Origin: Acetobacter sp.
Lineage (GTDB): Bacteria; Pseudomonadota; Alphaproteobacteria; Acetobacterales; Acetobacteraceae
DNA: 64,000 nt
NCBI RefSeq assembly: GCF_022483985.1
Contig: NZ_JAKVME010000001.1
Location: forward strand, 1,054,001-1,118,000
Reading direction: 5' to 3'
In this document: one piece after another, positions 36,271 to 45,324 of the stretch
Numbering within the stretch: the first letter of the stretch is position 1
Layout of the letters: every line of letters starts with the position of its first letter
Position numbers and translations under genes: made by a program
Notes under the pieces: model-generated
Told to the model about the DNA's origin: nothing
The model's database searches: none
What the model saw: only the letters and a program-made list of their open reading frames with translations

Positions 36271-38133
36271 ATGCCACAAACGCTTAAGGTCCCCAAAAAG
36301 TTGACCGGACAGACGACGCATGAGCAGGACCACGTGAAGAACGACCGCGAAATCACTGTCCCCGATACGGATCTGCCTCAATATGCCGGTCATCCGGTGC
36401 GGTTTCTCATACGTTATGCGCGAAACCGGGCCTTTCCGCATGTCATGGTTTTCGGTTTTGTAGCGCTGGCCGTCTCATGCGCCGTGTTCTCATCCTCGTC
36501 CATAAGACATCTGGTGGACACGATGAACCAGCATGTCGCCGGCACGTCCGTCCGGCCTGTCTGGACCGCCGTTATATGGCTGGCGGCCATCATCGCCATG
36601 GATAACCTCTCGTGGCGCGTGGCGGGCTGGTACGCCGCCCGGACGTTTGTGGCCGTGACGGGCGACGTCAGACGGGATCTGTTCCGTTATCTTACAGGCC
36701 ATTCAACAGGCTATTTCTCCGACCGCATGCCTGCGGCTCTGGCGGCCCGCATTTCCACGGCTGGCAGCGCCTCCTTCACGCTTGAGAGCCTGTTGGCGTG
36801 GAATATCCTGCCGCCCTGCCTGAATGTGCTGCTTTCGATCGGCCTGATGATCAGCGTCAGCCCCCTGATGGGCAGCGTCATCACCGCCCTCGCTTTCACG
36901 CTCGCAGCCCTGATGTTCCGCATGGCGCGGGGTGGCAAGAAGCTGCACGCATCGTATGCCGGTTCAGCCGCCGACATGGACGGTGAAATGCAGGATGTGG
37001 TCGGTAACCTGCCACTGGTCCGCACTTTCGGCATGCTCGGATTCGAACGGACACGACTGGCCGGACTGCTTGACCGGGAAATGGCGGTGCGTGGTGTTTC
37101 CCTGCGCAATATGGAAATCCTGCGGCTTGTCCACGCCGTTCTGACCGCCGTTCTGACGGCTGGCCTGCTCGTGTGGATCGTCTGGCTCTGGCAGGTCGGT
37201 GCGGCGACCGTGGGCGATGTGGTCATGGTGGTCAGCCTTGGCTTCATGATCCTGCACGGCACCCGCGATCTGGCCGTCGCCCTTGTCGAAACGGTGCAGC
37301 ACACGGCGCGTCTGGGCGAGACTCTTTCGACAATTCTCATCCAGCATGAAATGCGCGACCGGGAGGACGCCTGCGGCTTCCCGGCCCCACCCAAGGGTGA
37401 AGTGTCCTTTCGGGACGTCATTTTTCACTACCCCACCGGCCCGAATGTGCTGGAACACTTCAATCTGCATGTCACGCCCGGCACACGCGTCGGTCTTGTC
37501 GGACGTTCCGGTTCAGGCAAGAGCACAGTGCTCGCCCTGCTCCAGCGACAGCGTTATGTGCAGGACGGCGCCGTCCTGATCGACGGCGTGAACATCCGCG
37601 ATCTGTCCGAGGAAGCGCTCCGGGGCTGCATGTCCGTCGTGCCGCAGGATGTGTCCCTGCTGCGTCGCTCCGTCACCGACAATATCCGCTATGGCAAGCC
37701 CGACGCCACTGACGAGGATGTCCGGGCGGCGGCCGATGCGGCTGAGTGTACGGATTTCATCATGGCGCTGCCTCAGGGGTTCGAAACCGAGGTCGGCGAT
37801 CGCGGCGTCAAGCTGTCCGGTGGCCAGCGTCAGCGTCTCGCCATTGCCCGCGCTTTCCTGCGGAACGCGCCCATCCTGATCCTTGATGAAGCCACCAGTG
37901 CGCTCGACAGTGAAAGTGAACATCATATTCAGGAAGCCCTTCACCGGCTGATGCAGGGGCGGACTGTGATCGCGGTCGCTCATCGCCTGTCCACGCTGAG
38001 GGACTTTGACCGTATTGTCGTGATGCAGAAAGGCAAGATCGTGGAAGATGGCTCCCCTTCCGAGCTTGAACGCCGGGACGGTCCCTACCGTGAGTTTCTG
38101 GAACTACAGGCTTTCGACATTCCGGATCTCTGA
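36271..38133 (+). CDS. ABC exporter, fused membrane and ATP-binding domains
   Basis: About 620 residues. Six membrane helices cover residues ~40-310. The nucleotide-binding domain has Walker A GRSGSGKST, Q-loop VPQDVSLLRRSVTDNIRYG, signature LSGGQRQRLAIARAF, Walker B ILILDEATSALD and the switch His in VAHRLSTL. It is an MsbA/LmrA-type half-transporter that works as a homodimer and exports lipids, peptides or drugs. The start is uncertain: GTG 36256, ATG 36271 and GTG 36334 (with AGGA before it) are all in frame. It is probably co-transcribed with glyoxalase I. Confidence 0.92.
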   Translation: MPQTLKVPKKLTGQTTHEQDHVKNDREITVPDTDLPQYAGHPVRFLIRYARNRAFPHVMVFGFVALAVSCAVFSSSSIRHLVDTMNQHVAGTSVRPVWTAVIWLAAIIAMDNLSWRVAGWYAARTFVAVTGDVRRDLFRYLTGHSTGYFSDRMPAALAARISTAGSASFTLESLLAWNILPPCLNVLLSIGLMISVSPLMGSVITALAFTLAALMFRMARGGKKLHASYAGSAADMDGEMQDVVGNLPLVRTFGMLGFERTRLAGLLDREMAVRGVSLRNMEILRLVHAVLTAVLTAGLLVWIVWLWQVGAATVGDVVMVVSLGFMILHGTRDLAVALVETVQHTARLGETLSTILIQHEMRDREDACGFPAPPKGEVSFRDVIFHYPTGPNVLEHFNLHVTPGTRVGLVGRSGSGKSTVLALLQRQRYVQDGAVLIDGVNIRDLSEEALRGCMSVVPQDVSLLRRSVTDNIRYGKPDATDEDVRAAADAAECTDFIMALPQGFETEVGDRGVKLSGGQRQRLAIARAFLRNAPILILDEATSALDSESEHHIQEALHRLMQGRTVIAVAHRLSTLRDFDRIVVMQKGKIVEDGSPSELERRDGPYREFLELQAFDIPDL

Positions 38134-38179
38134 TTTACAGAAGGCCTCTCTTTCACAGACAACAGACAGGAAGCGCTTC

Positions 38180-38581
38180 ATGGCAAAGATGATCCACTCC
38201 ATGATCCGGGTCAGGGACGAAAGAGCGTCACTGACCTTCTATGAGAAGGCTTTCGGTCTGCACGTGGCGGATCGCATTGCCTTCGACAGTTTCACGCTGA
38301 TCTATCTGTCAAATGACGAGCAGAGCTTTGAGCTGGAACTGACGGTCAATCATGACCGCGACCGCCCCTATGATCGTGGCGATGGGTATGGGCACCTTGC
38401 CGTGTCGGTTGATGATATCAAGGCGGAACATGAGCGCTTTGAACAGGAAGGTCTGAAACCGGAACCCGTCAAGGAACTGTCGCACAAGGGTAAGGTGGTC
38501 GGACAGTTCTTCTTTGTCGCTGACCCGGATGGATATCGGATCGAAGTGCTGCAACGCGGCGTGCCGGGACGGTTTCTGTAA
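38180..38581 (+). CDS. gloA: Glyoxalase I (lactoylglutathione lyase)
   Basis: 133 residues with two beta-alpha-beta-beta-beta modules. The four metal ligands can be assigned: His6 (MIHSMIRVRD), Glu in FELELTVNHD, His in GYGHLAVSVDD and Glu in DPDGYRIEVLQ. GRGDGYGH-like glutathione site residues are present. It detoxifies methylglyoxal with glutathione. The ATG at 38180 has AGGAAG before it; the longer frame from 38048 runs inside the ABC gene. Confidence 0.95.
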   Translation: MAKMIHSMIRVRDERASLTFYEKAFGLHVADRIAFDSFTLIYLSNDEQSFELELTVNHDRDRPYDRGDGYGHLAVSVDDIKAEHERFEQEGLKPEPVKELSHKGKVVGQFFFVADPDGYRIEVLQRGVPGRFL

Positions 38582-38780
38582 TCATTATTGGTCGTGAGAG
38601 TAACATAGAGCCTTTAAGAAGTATTTTTTATACTCTTTATGATTTCCCTTTTTCCGAAAAGCGAAGATTTATTTCCTGAGAACGATACAATCGCACGCAC
38701 AGATATGTGGTGACGTCTTCCATTTTGACAAAAATATCTTTTTATTTATAATATATTAACCTTACTCAGGAAATGCGAAT

Positions 38781-39437
38781 ATGCTCCATGATCTTCGGAC
38801 TAATCCAGGTGTGGCTTTCAGATCTGGATTTTATTTCGTACAGCCCAAAATCTACAATAACGGCACTGATTCTCTTGGCGGAGAATGCTCTGTTCAATGT
38901 CGATATTACGGAAAAAATGAGAATGGTTGGCCTATATATGAGCTGACAGTAACAGAAGGTCAGGGAGATTATTATTATCCCTATATCCAGACACCGTTTG
39001 GAGGTGTTGGAACATGTATTGTTCCCAAAAATGCTCCTGTCGGCACACTTGTCCTTACTGGGGCAATGAACGGATGCAGCCTTCAGGTTAATGAGACAGA
39101 TTCTGCTCTCCATTTCTATCACGATACAAATGGTCGTTCCATGATCGGGAAACTGACGCCCGGGACCGTTGTCGCACGCGTGAACTACAGCACCTACGCT
39201 GGTCCAGGTGAATTATTAAACAATCAATCCAGCGCTGAATTTCCTGCAAACGTTACATATTTGATTACAGTTCGGGAAAAAGATCGCTGGTCCGTTTATA
39301 CCAGCACATTTTTATACAAACGCGCTCCAAACACTTCTTTCTTTGGTCTTGCATCCGCATCAGGAAGCAAGGAAGTCTTCAAACCTGTCATTGCAACGCC
39401 TTCACGCCTTTTGTCATCGTTCCAAACCCGGAGTTAA
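38781..39437 (+). CDS. Candidate BLF1/CNF-type glutamine deamidase, orphan toxin or effector
   Basis: 218 residues, AGGAA eight bases before the ATG, AT-rich DNA on both sides. No signal peptide or membrane helix. The motif TGAMNGC has Thr93 and Cys99, followed by His111 (SALHFYHD). The spacings Thr+6=Cys and Cys+12=His equal those I recall for the catalytic residues of Burkholderia lethal factor 1 (Thr88, Cys94, His106; LSGC motif; 211 residues). A second His114 is 15 after the Cys, the spacing of CNF1 (Cys866, His881). BLF1 inactivates the translation factor eIF4A by deamidating a glutamine. Overall similarity outside the motif is not obvious to me. The deamidase role is inference; no immunity gene or secretion locus is adjacent. 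Confidence 0.6.
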   Translation: MLHDLRTNPGVAFRSGFYFVQPKIYNNGTDSLGGECSVQCRYYGKNENGWPIYELTVTEGQGDYYYPYIQTPFGGVGTCIVPKNAPVGTLVLTGAMNGCSLQVNETDSALHFYHDTNGRSMIGKLTPGTVVARVNYSTYAGPGELLNNQSSAEFPANVTYLITVREKDRWSVYTSTFLYKRAPNTSFFGLASASGSKEVFKPVIATPSRLLSSFQTRS

Positions 39438-39630
39438 CGAACCCCGGTGGAAGAGCGAAGTATTCAGGCATGATTGTGATCAAGGCGAGACAGCAGAATT
39501 CTTCGACCTGAACAGAAAATTTCTTGATTCTTTCAACTTCCGCTCTCCGCTCCGAAAACAGATATCAGGCATGGCCGGACAGGCGGAACAGTAGCGCCAG
39601 AATGAAGATTTTATCGGACAAATACAGAAA

Positions 39631-39656
39631 GCAGGAGCAGCATAAGCCGCTCCTGC
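39631..39656 (-). terminator. Terminator of the acetate transporter gene
   Basis: Arms gcaggagc / gctcctgc, extended inward with one mismatch. They lie 24-49 bases after the satP stop on the minus strand and are followed by TTTCT. A typical intrinsic terminator with a short T-run. Confidence 0.6.
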
Positions 39657-39679
39657 CTGCTTGTCGGTGTTACGGGTTT

Positions 39680-40291
39680 CTACTCGGCGGCGACACGCAC
39701 CGAATGAACCGGATTGCTTGTGGCAACCGTCTGATGTTGCGCTCCGGTCGGCAGGACCGGACGTCCGAACTGTTCTTCCAGAACTTCAGCCATGGCGAGA
39801 TACAATGCAGCCGCACCGCAAACCAGCCCTTCAAAGCCTGCGAAATGCGTGATGGCCGTATTGCCTGTAGCCTCTCCTGCCACCAGCAGGGCGAACAGCA
39901 CGGTCAGTGAGCCAAAGATAAACTGGAGAACGCGATTTGCTTTCAGCGTGCCCACAAACATGAAGACCGTGAAAATTCCCCAGACTCCCAGATAAACCGC
40001 CATCGCGCCCGGTGTCGCAGGAGCGACGAGACCGAATTTCGGCATAAAAATCAGCAGCACCAGAGAAATCCAGAACGCCCCATAGGACGTGAACGCTGTC
40101 AGCCCGAAGGTATTACCTTTCGGATATTCCAACATGCCGGCACACATCTGCGCGAAACCGCCAAAAGCCAGCCCCATGGCCAGCACTGAAGAATTCAGCG
40201 GCAGAAAACCAGCATTACAGACATTCAAGAGGATGGTGGTCATTCCGAAACCGGCAAGACCAAGTGGGCCAGGATTGGCTAAACGACCCAT
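39680..40291 (-). CDS. satP: GPR1/FUN34/YaaH family acetate/succinate transporter
   Basis: 203 residues, six helices. The family motif NPGPLGLAGFGMTT starts at residue 6, and NVCNAGFLP, GGFAQMCAGMLEYPKGNTFGLTAFTSYGAFW follow, all hallmarks of SatP/AceP channels for acetate and succinate. In an acetic acid bacterium it may take up acetate for overoxidation or let it out. AGGAG stands nine bases before the ATG, and a hairpin terminator lies behind. It is a single gene. Confidence 0.95.
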   Translation of the reverse strand: MGRLANPGPLGLAGFGMTTILLNVCNAGFLPLNSSVLAMGLAFGGFAQMCAGMLEYPKGNTFGLTAFTSYGAFWISLVLLIFMPKFGLVAPATPGAMAVYLGVWGIFTVFMFVGTLKANRVLQFIFGSLTVLFALLVAGEATGNTAITHFAGFEGLVCGAAALYLAMAEVLEEQFGRPVLPTGAQHQTVATSNPVHSVRVAAE

Positions 40292-40436
40292 AACAGAGAC
40301 TCCTGACTAGATGGAGTTGAATTTGAAACGCCCATTCATTTGCGTCCCAGTTCAGACATGCTTGTCTGCTCTGCTCGACTTAACAATTAAAATAATAACT
40401 AAGATGCATCCTCTGTATATCACGATAGAGTGTGGG

Positions 40437-41231
40437 TCATCTGCGACCGCTGTCTTCCGCCATCAGAGGTGACAAAGGCGCCGCAACCCCGCCTCGCCCA
40501 TAATTGGCCAGAACCTGCACACCCAGCACTGTCCACCTGCCCTCCTGAAAACTCAGCAATGGCGCGCCGCTGCTGCCTCTGGTGGCGGAACAATCATGTG
40601 TAATCAGGGGTCTGCCCCCTCCATCCACCATAAGCACCCCGGTTCGGCATTCCATGTCCGAACGGACAATTTCACTGAAATCCTGCTCATAGCCACCAAG
40701 CACCACATCGGCTCCAGAGGCTGGCAGGTGATCGGACACGGCAAGCACGTCTTTTGTGGTCGAGACAGGCGCTTCCAGAAACAGCGTCGCACGGTCAAAA
40801 GCTGCCGTCCGGGATTCGTTGCGCGGATCGTATTCCGCTGGCACCAGCAGTCGAAGCACCCGTGCATGAGCGGCGTACTGGCCCTTGCTGTAGGCGCGCA
40901 GAAAATGCACATCGCGCGGCTGAATATATCGGCCTGTTTTGGGCAGGAAAAGGCAGTGTGCAGCGGTTTCAACGACCGTCGGCGCGACCAGAAACCCGGT
41001 GCAGCGACTGCCCAGCTCCGTCTGGACCCTGCCGATGGCGCTCCACGGCAGGGAAGTCGTGTCAACCGTCTGGCGATGGTCCGTCTGGCCTATGCCGGGA
41101 CGTTGCGGAATGGCCGCATGAATATCGCGGCACAAAGCTGGGAACACGAGACTTGATGCAGCGATCATGAGAGACGGAAAATACTTTAGAAACCCTTTGA
41201 AACATAAAATTGTCTTCTGAAATTCATCCAT
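40437..41231 (-). CDS. Secreted trypsin-like serine protease (V8/glutamyl endopeptidase-like)
   Basis: About 264 residues with a hydrophobic N-terminal export signal (FPSLMIAASSLVFPALC). The catalytic triad is visible: His in VVETAAHCLF, Asp in AAFDRATLFLEAP, and Ser in ATRGSSGAPLLSF. Paired Cys are found around the His loop (SRCTGF and AHCLF) and in MECRTG with THDCSAT. Chymotrypsin-fold proteases of this kind act outside the cytoplasm. The ATG at 41231 was chosen for the best signal peptide; the frame is open to 41306. Confidence 0.88.
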   Translation of the reverse strand: MDEFQKTILCFKGFLKYFPSLMIAASSLVFPALCRDIHAAIPQRPGIGQTDHRQTVDTTSLPWSAIGRVQTELGSRCTGFLVAPTVVETAAHCLFLPKTGRYIQPRDVHFLRAYSKGQYAAHARVLRLLVPAEYDPRNESRTAAFDRATLFLEAPVSTTKDVLAVSDHLPASGADVVLGGYEQDFSEIVRSDMECRTGVLMVDGGGRPLITHDCSATRGSSGAPLLSFQEGRWTVLGVQVLANYGRGGVAAPLSPLMAEDSGRR

Positions 41232-41371
41232 TTTTAAAATCTCTTCGGGTAGAGTCTCCTCATTGCAGGAGAGCATTTCAGCCGGGGGAAGCCATTCCTC
41301 CAGCATTGCACACCAGAGAGCCCGGGCATCTGGCGGTAAGCGGGATGTCCGGGCTATTTCGTGGCGGATTC

Positions 41372-41818
41372 TCAGCCCAGATTTTCGGGTCCAAAACTGT
41401 CAGGCAACAACTCGGCAAGCGTCTTGACCAGCAACACCTGCCCCGTCGGATCAGTCATATAAACCGGCATATCGGGAGCGCCGAACTCCCTCAGTTTCTG
41501 TCGGCACCCACCGCATGGGGTGCAGGGACCGCTTCCGCCACCACACACGACAATCCCGACAATCTTTCGACCGCCAGCCGCCGCCATCGCCGCGATAGCC
41601 CCGCCCTCCGCACAAATTCCTTCCGGGTATGCGGCATTTTCGACGTTGCATCCGACATGGATAGCGCCGTCGTCACAGCGTAACGCCGCTCCCACCTTAA
41701 AGCCTGAATAGGGAGCGTAAGCCTGCTCCCGAACCGCACATGCCGCTTCTATCAGTTTTGAGTCGGCCAGTTCTGCATCGGCATGGTGGCTGGCGGCTGT
41801 CACAATGTCAGTCCGCAT
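41372..41818 (-). CDS. cdd: Cytidine deaminase
   Basis: 148 residues, the homotetrameric type. Zinc ligands are Cys in CAEGGAIAAM (with the catalytic Glu) and the two Cys of PCTPCGGCRQKL. YAPYSGFKVGAAL and NVENAAYPEGI bind the nucleoside. It deaminates cytidine and deoxycytidine to uridine forms in pyrimidine salvage. Its start overlaps the end of galE by 11 bases, so the genes are likely coupled. A GTG at 41824 is the alternative start. Confidence 0.95.
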   Translation of the reverse strand: MRTDIVTAASHHADAELADSKLIEAACAVREQAYAPYSGFKVGAALRCDDGAIHVGCNVENAAYPEGICAEGGAIAAMAAAGGRKIVGIVVCGGGSGPCTPCGGCRQKLREFGAPDMPVYMTDPTGQVLLVKTLAELLPDSFGPENLG

Positions 41819-42797
41819 AGCCACGCGGATGCGCTATACGCCAGTCCAGCGCAGTCCGGACCGTTTCGTTCAGGTCCGTAAAGCGGGGCTTCCAGCCGGT
41901 TTCCTTCATGATACGCGCGGGACTGGCGACAAGCATGGCCGGATCACCGGCACGACGCGGCCCCGCTGTCCAGGGTACGGTCCTGCCGCTGACATGCTCG
42001 ACAGCCCGGATCACTTCCAGATTCGAGTTCCCTTTGCCGGTTCCCACATTGAACGTCACGCTCTTCTCATCAAGCAGCGGCAGAACCGCAAGGTGGGCCT
42101 GAGCCAGATCAGTCACATGAATGTAGTCACGCACACAGCTTCCATCCGGCGTCGGATAATCCTGCCCGAACAGCGTCAGCGCATCCCGGCGTCCGAGCGC
42201 CGCATCGATCACCAGAGGCATGAGATGGGTTTCCGGCCGGTGGTCCTCGCCTGCCCGCCCCTGCGGATCACATCCCGCCGCGTTGAAATAGCGCAGGCAC
42301 GCGCTGCGAAGGCCGTGAATCCTGTCCGCCCAGTAGAGCGCCTGCTCCACAACACGCTTGCTTTCACCATAGGCCGAACCAGGGTGAACGGGCGTATCCT
42401 CGTCGATCAGCCTGTCACCTGCCGAACCGAACAGCGCGGCGGTTGAAGAAAACACGAATTTTCTCACGCCGTGACGCACACAGGCGTCAATCAGCCCAAA
42501 ACCCAGCCCGCCATTGGCCGACATATACATCATAGGCTTCTGCATGCTTTCCCCCACCAGAGAAAGCGCTGCGAAATGAAAGACGCAGTCCCACGGGCCG
42601 TCCGCCAGAACCCTGTCGAGCAGCGGCAGATCCGCGAGATCGCCTTCAATGAAGCGCGCTCCATCAGGGACCGCAGCGCGATGTCCTGTTCTCAGACTGT
42701 CGAAAACCGTAACGTCGTGACCTGCATCAAGAAGAGCAAGGACCATATGGCTACCGACGTAACCAGCTCCACCTGTCACAAGAAATCGATTTTTCAT
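41808..42797 (-). CDS. galE: UDP-glucose 4-epimerase
   Basis: 329 residues of the extended SDR family. NAD motif TGGAGYVGSHMV is at the N-terminus. The catalytic Ser is in VFSSTAALFG, and the catalytic Tyr and Lys in GSAYGESKRVVEQ. Later motifs are YFNAAGCDPQGRAGEDH and RDYIHVTDLAQAHL. It interconverts UDP-glucose and UDP-galactose, feeding surface polysaccharides and the glycosyltransferases of this region. GAAGAA precedes the ATG. It is divergent from a sugar MFS transporter. Confidence 0.96.
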   Translation of the reverse strand: MKNRFLVTGGAGYVGSHMVLALLDAGHDVTVFDSLRTGHRAAVPDGARFIEGDLADLPLLDRVLADGPWDCVFHFAALSLVGESMQKPMMYMSANGGLGFGLIDACVRHGVRKFVFSSTAALFGSAGDRLIDEDTPVHPGSAYGESKRVVEQALYWADRIHGLRSACLRYFNAAGCDPQGRAGEDHRPETHLMPLVIDAALGRRDALTLFGQDYPTPDGSCVRDYIHVTDLAQAHLAVLPLLDEKSVTFNVGTGKGNSNLEVIRAVEHVSGRTVPWTAGPRRAGDPAMLVASPARIMKETGWKPRFTDLNETVRTALDWRIAHPRGYAD

Positions 42798-42985
42798 CTT
42801 TATTTATTCTTCCACGACGCTGCTGTCCGGACTGTCCTGTGCCGGAAAATCTTTCCTGAATGGGGTCGAATCATTTCATTACTGAAAGATTCTGCTAACA
42901 ACCGTGCGTTGCATCCCTCTTGCCCTATTGCAGTGCATGACTGACCTCATCCTGTATCGCACCAAGCCTACCATAATACTAATAA

Positions 42986-43004
42986 ATCAATAGTATCTAT
43001 TGAT
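42986..43004. promoter_or_regulatory. Palindromic operator candidate between galE and the sugar transporter
   Basis: Perfect inverted repeat atcaatag-tat-ctattgat in an AT-rich patch, 50 bases before the GTG of the transporter gene. The size and symmetry fit a dimeric repressor site. No regulator gene lies next to it. Confidence 0.35.
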
Positions 43005-43053
43005 CTCATAATACAATTCACCATTTTTTAAATCCTGCGGACACCCTGCCATC

Positions 43054-44349
43054 GTGACCAGTCTGACCAACGCACCTACCGTTTCTCCATCCCGCTGCCC
43101 CGCAGGGCCTTTCGGCTGGACGCCTCTGGCCAGCACCGCCGGGCTGTTCTTCCTGATCGGCTTCGTCACATGGCTGAACGGCCCGCTGATCTCCTTCGTC
43201 AGAGTGGCGTTCTCCCTCTCGGATGTCGGTGCGTTCCTTGTGCCACTGGCGTTCTATATCACCTACCTTCTTTTTGCCCTGCCCGCCGCACGCATCGCCA
43301 GCCGCACCGGCCTGAAAAGCGGTCTCGCTCTGGCGCTGGCCATCATGGGAACCGGGAGCGCCATGTTCGGCCAATGCGTCGTTCTCCGCTCCTATCCCGG
43401 CGCTCTCGGCGGGCTGATGGTCATCGGTGCGGGTCTCACTCTGCTTCAGGTGACGGTCAACCCTTATGTCAGCCTGCTCGGCCCCCATGACCGGGCAGCT
43501 CAACGCATCGCCATAATGGGGCTGTGCAACAAGTTCGCGGGCATCCTCGCTCCCATCGTTCTGGCCGCCGTGGTCATGCACAATATCGGCGGCGTGGCGG
43601 AACAGGCGCAACACGCCGCCAGCCCGACCGAACGTGAGGCCATACTCTCCGCTTTCACCAACGCGGTTTACTGGCCCTATCTCGGCATGGCGGCTCTTCT
43701 CTGTGTAGTCGCCTGTGCGGTTTTTCTGTCGAACCTCCCTGATCTGGACGCCCCGACGCCGCTTATCCTTTCAGCACCCGACTTTCACATCACACCGCGT
43801 CTGGGTTTCGGAATGGTCGCAACCTTTCTCTATGTCGGCATTGAAGTCCTCGCGGGCGATGCCATTGGCACGTATGGGCAGGCATTCGGCATGCCGCTCG
43901 ACCAGACGCGCTTTTTCACCGCTTTCACGCTTTTTGCGATGATGGCCGGATACGTGGCGGGCCTCTGCTTGGTCCCACGTGTTCTCTCACAGGAACGATG
44001 CATGGTGCTGTCCTGCATGGGCGGTATTCTCTTCGCCGTCGCCGCGTATCTGACAACCGGCTACGTATCCGTCCTGTGTGTCGCCCTGCTCGGTCTGGCC
44101 AATGCCATGATCATGCCCGCCCTGTTTCCCATGGCTATACGGGATGCAGGGCGTCACGTTCCTCTGGTGTCAGCCCTGCTGGTCATGATGTTTTCAGGAG
44201 GAGCCTGCACACCCCAGGTTTTCGTTCTGATCAAACCTTATATTGGCGTTCAGGCTGCTTTTCTGGTGCTTGCGGTTCCAGCCTATCTGGTGCTGCTGGG
44301 ATATGGCTTGCGGTTTTCATCTGACAGTGTCACGCAGCGAACCATTTGA
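43054..44349 (+). CDS. FHS-family sugar:proton symporter (GluP/FucP-like MFS)
   Basis: 431 residues, twelve helices. FFLIGFVTWLNGPLISFV in helix 1 and LTLLQVTVNPYVSLLGP around residue 135 are diagnostic of the fucose-galactose-glucose transporter branch. GLCNKFAGILAPIVLAAVV follows. It probably imports glucose or galactose, which fits its position opposite galE. GTG start at 43054; no strong ribosome binding site was seen. It is followed closely by a small membrane protein gene. Confidence 0.9.
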   Translation: MTSLTNAPTVSPSRCPAGPFGWTPLASTAGLFFLIGFVTWLNGPLISFVRVAFSLSDVGAFLVPLAFYITYLLFALPAARIASRTGLKSGLALALAIMGTGSAMFGQCVVLRSYPGALGGLMVIGAGLTLLQVTVNPYVSLLGPHDRAAQRIAIMGLCNKFAGILAPIVLAAVVMHNIGGVAEQAQHAASPTEREAILSAFTNAVYWPYLGMAALLCVVACAVFLSNLPDLDAPTPLILSAPDFHITPRLGFGMVATFLYVGIEVLAGDAIGTYGQAFGMPLDQTRFFTAFTLFAMMAGYVAGLCLVPRVLSQERCMVLSCMGGILFAVAAYLTTGYVSVLCVALLGLANAMIMPALFPMAIRDAGRHVPLVSALLVMMFSGGACTPQVFVLIKPYIGVQAAFLVLAVPAYLVLLGYGLRFSSDSVTQRTI

Positions 44350-44395
44350 AACAGGCAGTATTCAGGAAGATTTTCTTTTGAATAGGGAGGCCAAT

Positions 44396-45079
44396 GTGGC
44401 CCGCTGGACCAGAATCCTTCTGTTCGTCATGCTCGCCATAGACGTCTGTGCGTTCATTCCGTCCTTTCTCGGTCCGGCTGGAGCTGCCTTTCTATGGGAC
44501 GACCCCACTGTGAAGATCGCCAGTTGGGCTGGAGTCTTGCGGGTTCCCCTGACCTTTCTTTTCATGGGAGCCCCACTCTACGTTGGCGGCAATTTTGTGC
44601 TGGCATCCGTGGCGCTGAAAAATCAGCGCTCAATCAATAGCGTCCTATGGGTGAGCTTTTTACCCTCCCTGATGATTTTGGGAGGAATCGGATATTTTGC
44701 CGGGAGTGAGTTACAGGATACGATAGAGACACACCGGGTCGAACGCTCTTATGAGGCGATTGTCGCATCACCTCAGATGACGCGGTTTCACACGCTCACA
44801 AAAGATCTTTCCCCTTATGTAAGGCTTACCCTCGCGCTTCGCGCGCAACAACGTCTCAAGGAACAGGGTATTTCTCCGCCTGCGACAGTGGACGAACTTT
44901 ATGCCGACGAATACCGCGTGATGCTCAGCCTTGCAGAGGCCCTTAAACGTGGCGCGATCTCGAAATCAGAGTACGATCTGCAACATGGCCTCGCTACGGA
45001 AGACTATCTGGAGATCAGCACCAAGCTGGGCAAGCCACACACATTTCCGGAAGACAAATTTTTTCAGCTACCTGACTAA
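44396..45079 (+). CDS. Hypothetical membrane protein
   Basis: 227 residues from a GTG at 44396, chosen because GGGAGG lies 5-6 bases before it; the open frame extends upstream into the transporter gene without coding character. Three helices are at about residues 5-25, 50-78 and 88-108. A soluble C-terminal region with EALKRGAISKSEYDLQHGL, a short helical-hairpin (SHOCT-like) pattern, and a Pro-rich end follow. The family is not recognised. It sits 46 bases behind the sugar transporter and may share its transcript. Confidence 0.6.
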   Translation: MARWTRILLFVMLAIDVCAFIPSFLGPAGAAFLWDDPTVKIASWAGVLRVPLTFLFMGAPLYVGGNFVLASVALKNQRSINSVLWVSFLPSLMILGGIGYFAGSELQDTIETHRVERSYEAIVASPQMTRFHTLTKDLSPYVRLTLALRAQQRLKEQGISPPATVDELYADEYRVMLSLAEALKRGAISKSEYDLQHGLATEDYLEISTKLGKPHTFPEDKFFQLPD

Positions 45080-45324
45080 AAATCCTGAAGGTCCGAAACC
45101 AGACTGAGACATCTGCGTTCCCTGCAAAGCGCCCGCTTTTCCTACGAAAAAATCCGTCTTTCGCCTGTTTCGCACGCAAAGCAAGTATGAGTTCTGCCTG
45201 TATCAAAATTATTACCCATATATTAACGACGCCCTTATAGACACCCATCCCCGCAATTTGCGATCTTTCTGGAAAACTCCGCGTATCGTCACCCCGGACG
45301 CTGCGCTGACAAAGAGCAAGCAGC

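Noticed and set aside
41320..41354. Imperfect 11-bp inverted repeat behind cdd
   Set aside because: One mismatch on the transcribed strand and no T-run; too weak to call as the cdd terminator.
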